Source: Phoronis australis (taxonomy: Eukaryota > Phoronida > Phoronidae). Taken from it: 64,000 bases of DNA. The stretch lies in NCBI GenBank assembly GCA_002633005.1, contig NMRA01000006.1, positions 1,260,442-1,324,441 of the forward strand, written 5' to 3'. This document shows positions 60,001 to 64,000 of the stretch, one piece after another (the first letter of the stretch is position 1; each line of letters begins with the position of its first letter). A program made the translations under genes and the position numbers. Below the pieces are notes generated by a model. The model ran no database searches and was not told the origin of the DNA. It was given only the letters and a program-made list of their open reading frames with translations.

Positions 60001-62405
60001 TTGCAGGGCAACAAGGTTGTCAAAGACATCTTGCCTCATGCTGAAAATGGAAACATGTAACTAGTGTACAATACCAGATTCAGCACTGTTAATTTACCAT
60101 ATAGCCACCTTCTTTTTCCAATATAACCAAAATGTTCCAAGACAACATTTGTCACAAAAGGAAAGTAGAATATAATGTTCAAGCCAACATAATTTTATCT
60201 GACTTAATAGTTAAGATAGCAGCTGGTTACAAAATTGATTGATGTCCATGTTTGTGCCAAAATGAGCACTTGATACTTTGATATGATTCTTTGAATGTAA
60301 TGTGCTGCAAATAAATCCATAAAGACCCACCTCATTTCAACATCAAACTCAGACAGCTTCTTGTCAGCAGCAACACTGGCTTCACGTAACTCTTTGTCAG
60401 GGCTGACATGTTGACAGAAGTCTATCATGTTCCGCTTCACAGAATATTCACATTGGTCATCTCCCAGTGCCTAGAATAATTTCATAGATTCATGCCAGAG
60501 GACAGCAATGGTGCACACTATTTTACATTCTGCATTCACTCCCATGACAAACCTCACTCATCACTATCCATAAACACCACCGCCGACTGAGAACTACCAG
60601 CTGAGCTGTCTGCCTCAAGTGCACAACAGCCAAGCTGACAGCTCACATCAGGTTGGATTGACAAGCAACCAGGCAGACGTTCCAGCAATGGCTGATGGTT
60701 CCATAGGTACAATGGTGATGACTGAGGCATGTCAATAGACGCGAATTGAGAATGTTAGTCGGAAAACAGGTTGTTTCAATAGAGTACATAAAGTTTGTAT
60801 GTGCCGTGGTTGGTGCAATGAGTTTTATTAACAGTTAACACAATTTGGTGTTTATATGAGGAGAGGGTTTTTGTGAGTGTTTTAAGGAATTGAAGACTTG
60901 GATAAAACATGGTCGAAATGCAAATAGTGTTTGAGTAATGAACACTGTGTTTTTAATAGGTTTATTTGGTGCAATGCTGAGGTGTGGGACATTTTCAGAC
61001 AAGCGGTTGATGAAAGAGCAACGAGGCAGGGAATCAACGGGAGCGTCAGTAACAAAGAATAGTGTGAAGACGCTGCTGAAAGGGGAGTTAGTAGTGAGTG
61101 TGTTGTAGGTCCAATCTTGGAGTTCAACAATTAACTCATCGGCGGTCAATCCCGGTCGCCCTTTCCCGAGGGACCGCATTCAATATTGTCAGTTTGCTGG
61201 CAGACTTGGGCACCGGTGGCGCCATTCCCTTTCCTGGTCAGCAATTATCACAGGCAGGTGGTGGGCACATGCATTTCAAAATCATTGTCATCAAGAATAG
61301 GGATGGGAAGAAAATGGTGAACGTGAAAATATATGGCAGGAAGGTGGCTCACAAGGTAAGTCTCCATAGTGTGAGCTTATTGAGTCATAATTCATACGTG
61401 AACATAGCTGTGTACAGTAAATGTGTGGAAATATGTTTGGTTACTGCTCTTTTACTTTATTTTATTGTAATTTTTGTTTATGAAAACTAGCTTCTGCAGC
61501 AAGCATAATTTGCAGCGAGGAGGTATTAGCTTGAAGAAGAACCCTGAAAAATCCACCTTCATTTCAAATAGAATTGGGACTACATGTAGTGAGCATGCTC
61601 CGTCACATCTACAGCAGTGATATCACTTGTATTACACATCATGGGAATTTAGAATCTCTGAAGAGCAGCAGTTGAAAGCCACATGGAGTCTTATGTGTTA
61701 ATTAGACATGCTTGTAGTTGTTGATGTGTATGTATGACAGAGACTTAGGATAGCCACTGTGTTGGCCTACACTCGTGTATATCTGTATAGTGGCTTGCAT
61801 ACAGTAGACTACTGTGGATGCATTCTGAAGGGAGTAGCTGGTAGTAGGGCTTCGGCATTGGTCGCATATAGCAGTTCCTGATTTTGAGAACCAGTTTCAT
61901 CCACAACGTGTCCGCTATCGCAGTGATTGCCTGGTTCTCAAAATCAGTGACAGTGACCGCTATATCCGACCAGTGCCTCGGCTCAGGTAAGCTGCATTCC
62001 ATCTGATTTAGCCAGCCAGCTGGCTGTGTGTATGAAGACTGTACCAAGGCTACATTACGTCATCAACACAACTCTTACTTTCAAAACATTCTTGAAGGTG
62101 ACTTGTTCAGGTTTCAAACCTCCAACAGAGTCGTAAACTGTTTTCGATTCTTTGATGAGTTCGTCCGTTGCCTTGGCGATGTCATCCACAGTGAGATTCC
62201 ATTTCATTCGGTTACCAGGACACGACATGTCGAAGAAAGTGTTTAAGCAAAGCGGTGCACAATTGCTAAGACGTTTCGAGCAAGGGAACTGGTTACAGTG
62301 AGAAGGCAGAAAGTACGGTTTGTCGAGTATCGGCTTGCGACAGGAACTAGTGAGAGTGGAACGGAATGCACTTCGCAAACAGAGAACTACACCGGACAAT
62401 GCCAT
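36000..62405 (-). CDS. THOP1: thimet oligopeptidase/neurolysin (M3 zinc metallopeptidase), 16 exons, complete
   Basis: A zinc endopeptidase that cuts short peptides, such as neuropeptides and proteasome products, in cytosol or mitochondria. Exons in transcript order: 62079-62405, 60331-60470, 59922-60040, 59157-59288, 58813-58850, 57518-57633, 56984-57038, 55589-55753, 54112-54339, 52739-52843, 51857-51964, 50992-51065, 50501-50732, 48189-48320, 45223-45339, 36000-36086. Together they read 724 codons plus a stop, near the family size (about 690-700). The zinc site is HEFGH (residues 517-521) and Glu546 in [12 protein letters not shown]. The substrate-binding loop [16 protein letters not shown] is intact. 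The C-terminal half reads closer to vertebrate THOP1 than to NLN, while the N-terminal presequence is neurolysin-like. All introns are GT-AG in phase. The start is the first ATG after an in-frame TAG near 62500. Confidence 0.97.
36087..45222 (-). other. THOP last intron (9.1 kb)
   Basis: Contains a LINE fragment (38104-38957), a 25-bp doublet at about 39090-39140 (accaccttgctccaaat) and otherwise AT-rich sequence. Short open frames are scattered; none resembles a known protein. Confidence 0.7.
38104..38957 (-). mobile_element. non-LTR retrotransposon (LINE) 3' fragment, frameshifted
   Basis: The minus strand reads the C-terminal end of a LINE reverse transcriptase and its downstream region. 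Segment 38957-38736 has [20 protein letters not shown] and [20 protein letters not shown]; after a frameshift at 38736-38757, segment 38757-38104 continues [20 protein letters not shown] and ends in a Cys/His cluster (CTLC...H...C) near [15 protein letters not shown]. This pattern (LFD.LV.P.L.YG.E then HLKFCK..LG) is typical of CR1/Jockey-like elements in marine invertebrates. It has no 5' part and is dead. Confidence 0.85.
45223..45339 (-). CDS. THOP1: THOP exon 15
   Basis: Acceptor tgtattacag, donor gtcagt, 39 codons. Encodes [20 protein letters not shown] and [19 protein letters not shown]. WSEVxxxDMF and PGGS are conserved. A 9.1-kb intron follows. Confidence 0.97.
45340..48188 (-). other. 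THOP intron (2.8 kb) with CTCF-like repeat array
   Basis: Contains the diverged roughly 150-bp array at 45480-46720. The rest, 46720-48188, holds no recognised exon; a lone ataggtggcgctg word lies near 47578. Confidence 0.65.
45480..46720. repeat. diverged tandem array, about 8 units of 140-160 bp, CTCF-like cores
   Basis: Each unit holds a core such as ccactagggggtgccag, then about 50 bp, then a block like tttgccaaatttcatgaaaa, then agatacagacgcaaaaaat before the next core. Cores start near 45621, 45780, 45915, 46057, 46213, 46429 and 46568, all on the plus strand. The aaatttcatgaaaat plus gagatacagac words recur in dispersed transposon tails of many invertebrates; the source element here is not identified. 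Confidence 0.7.
48189..48320 (-). CDS. THOP1: THOP exon 14: substrate-binding loop
   Basis: Acceptor gtttttccgcag, donor gtacgt, 44 codons. Encodes [40 protein letters not shown] and YGYL. The His and Tyr residues of [14 protein letters not shown] stabilise the transition state in M3 peptidases and are all present. Confidence 0.97.
48321..50500 (-). other. THOP intron (2.2 kb)
   Basis: Contains the N-flanked 250-bp duplication (48569-49125) and, at its 5' end in transcript order, the distal copy of the 44-bp duplication. No exon recognised. Confidence 0.65.
48569..49125. repeat. about 247-bp direct duplication separated by poly-G and an N
   Basis: Copies 48569-48814 and 48878-49125 are almost identical (one two-base difference seen, cattaatac versus cattttaatac). 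Between them lie ten G residues and a single N at 48877. Both ends match exactly at the N, which points to redundant contig ends. Confidence 0.85.
50447..50534. repeat. 44-bp tandem duplication spanning the exon 13 donor
   Basis: Copies 50447-50490 and 50491-50534 (3 mismatches in 44) each contain the last 34 coding bases of THOP exon 13 and the donor gtgagtggtt. The copy nearer the exon body is the working one. Confidence 0.97.
50501..50732 (-). CDS. THOP1: THOP exon 13: third zinc ligand
   Basis: Acceptor acattttcag. Encodes [60 protein letters not shown]. Glu546 of FVEAPSQ is the third zinc ligand, 29 residues after the first His. Donor gtgagt at 50500 is chosen because it keeps the frame; an almost identical second donor 44 bp downstream, made by a tandem duplication, would shift it. 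Confidence 0.95.
50992..51065 (-). CDS. THOP1: THOP exon 12: HEFGH catalytic zinc motif
   Basis: Acceptor tttataatcag, donor gtaagt. Encodes [20 protein letters not shown] and FAQF plus two bases of Ser. HEFGH carries two zinc-binding His and the catalytic Glu, all intact. Confidence 0.98.
51857..51964 (-). CDS. THOP1: THOP exon 11
   Basis: Acceptor ttacatcttag, donor gtaaga, 36 codons. Encodes [20 protein letters not shown] and [26 protein letters not shown] and SLLxHDE precede the zinc motif in THOP. Confidence 0.97.
52739..52843 (-). CDS. THOP1: THOP exon 10
   Basis: Acceptor ttttgtttcag, donor gtaatt, 35 codons. Encodes [20 protein letters not shown] and [15 protein letters not shown]. 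[23 protein letters not shown] is nearly invariant in the subfamily. Confidence 0.97.
52844..54111 (-). other. THOP intron (1.3 kb) with second repeat array
   Basis: Units related to the 45.5-kb array fill 52860-53460, including cores ccactatggggcac (53213) and ccactaggggaacgcca (53363). From 52868 and 53036 two copies of another unit (ctgcac.gcaaa...tctaggg) are seen. The rest is unremarkable. Confidence 0.65.
54112..54339 (-). CDS. THOP1: THOP exon 9
   Basis: Acceptor ctccggtcccag, donor gtgagt, 76 codons. Encodes [60 protein letters not shown] and [23 protein letters not shown] and LKEYFPxxVVTxGLL match THOP closely. Confidence 0.97.
54340..55588 (-). other. THOP intron (1.25 kb) with a partial exon 8 relic
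   Basis: Non-coding apart from the 54779-54820 relic of exon 8. Nothing else recognised. Confidence 0.65.
54779..54820 (-). pseudogene. decayed partial copy of THOP exon 8
   Basis: On the minus strand it reads [14 protein letters not shown], against [16 protein letters not shown] at the end of exon 8. A 30-base core differs from exon 8 at four positions. Upstream in the same frame there is a TAA, and no acceptor gives an open exon, so it cannot be spliced as it stands. Confidence 0.7.
55589..55753 (-). CDS. THOP1: THOP exon 8
   Basis: Acceptor tgcattag, donor gtatgt, 55 codons. Encodes [40 protein letters not shown] and [16 protein letters not shown] decayed partial copy of its 3' part lies in the next intron at 54779-54820. 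Confidence 0.96.
55754..56983 (-). other. THOP intron (1.2 kb), largely minisatellite
   Basis: About 500 bp (55965-56459) is the 45-bp minisatellite. The remainder shows no exon. Confidence 0.7.
55965..56459. repeat. 45-bp minisatellite, about 11 copies
   Basis: Units start acagaaacta at 56010 and every 45 bases to 56415, with gatagtgaacagtca inside; a partial unit precedes. Because 45 is divisible by three, the minus strand is an open frame of 15-residue repeats, but it is intronic. Confidence 0.95.
56984..57038 (-). CDS. THOP1: THOP exon 7
   Basis: Acceptor attcacttcag, donor gtaaaa. Completes Arg, then [18 protein letters not shown]. Fits the RCKEEN..IL..L..LR segment. Confidence 0.94.
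57338..57458. mobile_element. foldback (MITE-like) element, copy 2
   Basis: A nearly complete hairpin. The left arm agtcggataggtgggtc... to agttactcccactgaataa pairs with the right arm ...ttattcaatgggaataact to ccgact. The left arm carries about 8 extra bases. Preceded by ctggggtaat, the same word that precedes tcggata in copy 1. It lies in the intron between THOP exons 6 and 7. Confidence 0.8.
57518..57633 (-). CDS. THOP1: THOP exon 6
   Basis: Acceptor gttttgtctag, donor gtaact. Encodes [20 protein letters not shown] and [18 protein letters not shown] plus two bases of Arg. KYPHYFPxMKKxxxPETRxxMExAFNSRC is the family signature. Confidence 0.96.
57634..58812 (-). other. THOP intron (1.2 kb)
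   Basis: Between exon 6 and micro-exon 5. No repeat or exon recognised; short open frames appear in several frames and look random. Confidence 0.65.
58813..58850 (-). CDS. THOP1: THOP exon 5 (38-base micro-exon)
   Basis: Acceptor cgttttgtag, donor gtagga. Completes Val, then [12 protein letters not shown]. It matches the LPDDFIDSLEK motif of neurolysin. Phase 1 in, phase 0 out; its small size makes it easy to miss. Confidence 0.93.
58917..59008. repeat. 46-bp tandem duplication
   Basis: Two copies beginning ctacgcaatacatgatccag at 58917 and 58963, essentially identical, in the intron between THOP exons 4 and 5. Confidence 0.95.
59157..59288 (-). CDS. THOP1: THOP exon 4
   Basis: Acceptor taatattcacag, donor gtaagt. 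Encodes [40 protein letters not shown] and DEEL. LxIDFxKNxNED/E is conserved in M3 peptidases. Confidence 0.96.
59289..59921 (-). other. THOP intron (0.6 kb)
   Basis: AT-rich intron between exons 3 and 4 with nothing recognised. Confidence 0.7.
59922..60040 (-). CDS. THOP1: THOP exon 3
   Basis: Acceptor ttccattttcag, donor gtattc. Completes Ser, then [20 protein letters not shown] and [19 protein letters not shown], with one base of Gly left. Matches the EARRYLEKSIKxGxRNG block. Confidence 0.95.
60331..60470 (-). CDS. THOP1: THOP exon 2
   Basis: Acceptor attattctag, donor gtgggt. Encodes [40 protein letters not shown] and EFDVEM. HVSxDKExRxASxxADKxLSxFxxEMSMR is the family pattern. Ends with two bases of a Ser codon. 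Confidence 0.95.
60471..62078 (-). other. THOP intron 1 (1.6 kb)
   Basis: Contains the third foldback element (61855-61976) and a plus-strand open stretch ending in a good donor (61269-61355). No THOP exon is missing here: exons 1 and 2 join in frame. Confidence 0.65.
61855..61976. mobile_element. foldback (MITE-like) element, copy 3
   Basis: Arms gcattggtcgcatatagc...gattttgagaaccag and its diverged reverse complement ctggttctcaaaatc...ccgaccagtgc. The inner word ttttgagaaccag and the outer tcggatat-like word match copies 1 and 2. It lies about 100 bp downstream of THOP exon 1. Confidence 0.75.
62079..62405 (-). CDS. THOP1: THOP exon 1: presequence and N-terminus
   Basis: ATG at 62405; donor gtaaga. 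Residues 1-59 are rich in Ser, Arg, Leu and Cys with few acidic residues (starts [20 protein letters not shown]), typical of a mitochondrial targeting peptide. A second ATG (Met60, 62228-62226, -3 G) precedes [20 protein letters not shown], where homology with cytosolic THOP begins. Ends TFKNVLK, phase 0. Confidence 0.9.
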
Positions 62406-62443
62406 GCGGCATGCGCACAGCGAAGACAATTTGCTGTGCTTGA

Positions 62444-62843
62444 ACTTGGAATTCCGCTTGATCTCAAGATCGTATATGCGTGGACTTATAACCGAGCGAA
62501 ACTAGGCCAAGTCTTGGGACAAGATCACTTACGTTGATAAAGCTTTGCACATCACCAAACCAAATTACATGTTAATAAAATGATAAAAAATTTTAACCAA
62601 CTTATTGGCTTTTCAGTTTTCAACTATTGGCGATCTCAAGTTATTTACCAAACAATAATTAATAATTCGCATTGATTTCTCCGATTTTGCGACACAAGTT
62701 CCGGTAGGCCTAAATGAAATAATGGTTGATCGTGCCAATAATTAAAAAAAATATTTGCACTGAACATTTTTTCTTGCTTTAATGAATATTTAATTCCAAG
62801 TCGCACATACGCGATCTCGAGATTAAGCAAAATTCCAAGTTCA
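62444..62843. repeat. inverted repeat upstream of THOP
   Basis: 62444-62490 (gaacttggaattccgcttga...) and 62797-62843 are inverted copies of about 45 bp with roughly 80% identity, separated by 300 bp. The inner copy lies directly upstream of the THOP start codon. Confidence 0.7.
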
Positions 62844-63049
62844 CGCGTAGCAAGTTTACTTGTCACAGTGACATCTAGCGGTAGTAGTAAAAACTCGGAA
62901 CTTCCTCGCACAACTCCACTGGTTAGTGGAGTGCGAGGCAAAATACGTCCTCCTGTTAGCGGACGCCGAACTTTGGCGTACAGCCAATTTCCCTGTAATG
63001 GGAATGCTCCACCTTTTGATAAAAAACAGTATGCATAGAAACCGTTACT

Positions 63050-63420
63050 TGTGAATATTACTCTGGAAGGAGTATATCACTGAGTAAGCCCGAATTTCCG
63101 GCGCCGCGGGAGGAGTGATTCAGATCACTGAGAATGGCGATAGGCCTACCTACTACAGTAAAGGGACGGTTTAAACAACCTATAGGCTAGTTTACAAAGA
63201 GTCGACTGACCACTGACAATCAAAAAACAGTACATAGTGTGCACCGGCCATAGCAATAGAGGGATATCTACTCAGGCAAGACGAAGTCTGGCAAGTTCAC
63301 TCAGTGAGGTGGACTGAAGACACTACTCACTGAGACCATGGAACGCCAATTTCGATCTCGCTCCCGCTGAGGTTGCGCCGCGCATCCATTCGTTTGGTCC
63401 GGTGTGTGTACTTACTGAGG
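63050..63420 (-). promoter_or_regulatory. CpG-rich stretch, possible THOP promoter region
   Basis: Two clusters of CpG (near 63083-63110 and 63343-63405, e.g. ccggcgccgcggg and ttgcgccgcgcatcc) stand out from the AT-rich window and lie 0.7-1.0 kb upstream of the THOP ATG. No TATA box or start site can be fixed, and it could serve a gene beyond the window. Confidence 0.3.
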
Positions 63421-64000
63421 AAATTACTGTCATTAAAACTTTTTGCAACTCCGCCAGGCTGACTGAACTGAATTGCATGAGACCCATATCATTAGAAAGC
63501 TCTTTGCAGTTCCTGGTGATTATATCAGAAGCAAAAGATAAATTGATAAGTAATTATCATTTCGCATGCCTTCAATGATTTAAAAATAGTTTTTAATTAT
63601 AAAAACCAAAAGTGTTACTAAAATGCAAAAAATAACCGCGTAACAGTAAAATAAAAAAGGAAATGAACCAGACTGAGAGCTTATAAATGACTCAGTTAAA
63701 AGCCACTTGGTAAATAATTTCAATGATTCAAAAGATTTATACTCTATAAAGGTTTGTAGAATATAGATTCCTCCCACATGGTTTATCCACTATACACTTG
63801 TTTTATCCAAAATTATACATCTTGATATCATAATTATTTGAACCTTTGATACCATTTAATACAATTACATTTTTTCAGAACAAATTCAGATTGCAGTGAC
63901 ATTTACGAAAAATGCAACAAACCACTCCAAGTATCTATCCGAAAATATGCAGATAAAGGTTTTCTGACAGATAAAAATTGGGCAAACATCTGTCACGTCG
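63421..64000. other. flank, nothing recognised
   Basis: AT-rich sequence beyond the THOP 5' end. No exon, repeat or RNA gene identified. Confidence 0.5.

Noticed and set aside
60835-61179. Minus-strand open frame of about 114 codons in THOP intron 1
   Set aside because: THOP exons 1 and 2 join in frame without it, and it matches no part of the M3 family or any other family I recognise.
62406-62429. Upstream non-ATG extension of THOP (TTG at 62429)
   Set aside because: The frame is open back to a TAG near 62500 but has no ATG before 62405; a TTG start is not expected in an animal gene.

Overview
This is intron-rich, AT-leaning animal nuclear DNA. It holds most of two conserved metazoan genes arranged tail to tail, split by canonical GT-AG introns, with many minisatellites, a LINE fragment and foldback elements in the introns. 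Nothing looks bacterial or viral. The protein sequences and single-copy style fit an invertebrate bilaterian, such as a hemichordate, lancelet or lophotrochozoan. I cannot fix the phylum from sequence alone.

Plus strand, 9,640-34,930: a Patched gene (PTCH, the Hedgehog receptor, a 12-TM RND-family protein). I place 21 coding exons, from just after the first transmembrane segment to the stop codon at 32,854-32,856, plus a separate 3'UTR exon. Every junction keeps the reading frame. They encode about 1,195 residues: most of extracellular domain 1, TM2-TM6 (the sterol-sensing domain), the middle cytoplasmic loop with two PPxY motifs, TM7, extracellular domain 2, TM8-TM12 and a C-terminal tail of about 153 residues. 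The exon(s) for the N-terminus and TM1 were not found in 1-9,639 and probably lie outside the window.

Minus strand, 62,405 down to 36,000: a complete M3-family zinc metallopeptidase of the thimet oligopeptidase/neurolysin type. It has 16 coding exons and 724 codons, with the HEFGH zinc motif and the third zinc ligand Glu 29 residues later. A mitochondrial-type presequence precedes a second, better-placed internal ATG.

The two genes converge at about 34.9 kb, where their AATAAA signals on opposite strands are some 35 bp apart. The window therefore appears to contain only these two genes; the rest is intron and flank. The introns carry tandem repeats (16, 18, 26, 44, 45, 46, 47, 50, 77, 82 and 85 bp units), a LINE 3' fragment at 38.1-39.0 kb, three members of an unnamed foldback family (19.3, 57.3 and 61.9 kb) and two diverged arrays of roughly 150-bp units whose cores resemble the CTCF consensus (45.5-46.7 and 52.9-53.4 kb). 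Two single N bases follow poly-G runs. One of them borders a 250-bp near-perfect duplication that may be an assembly artefact.
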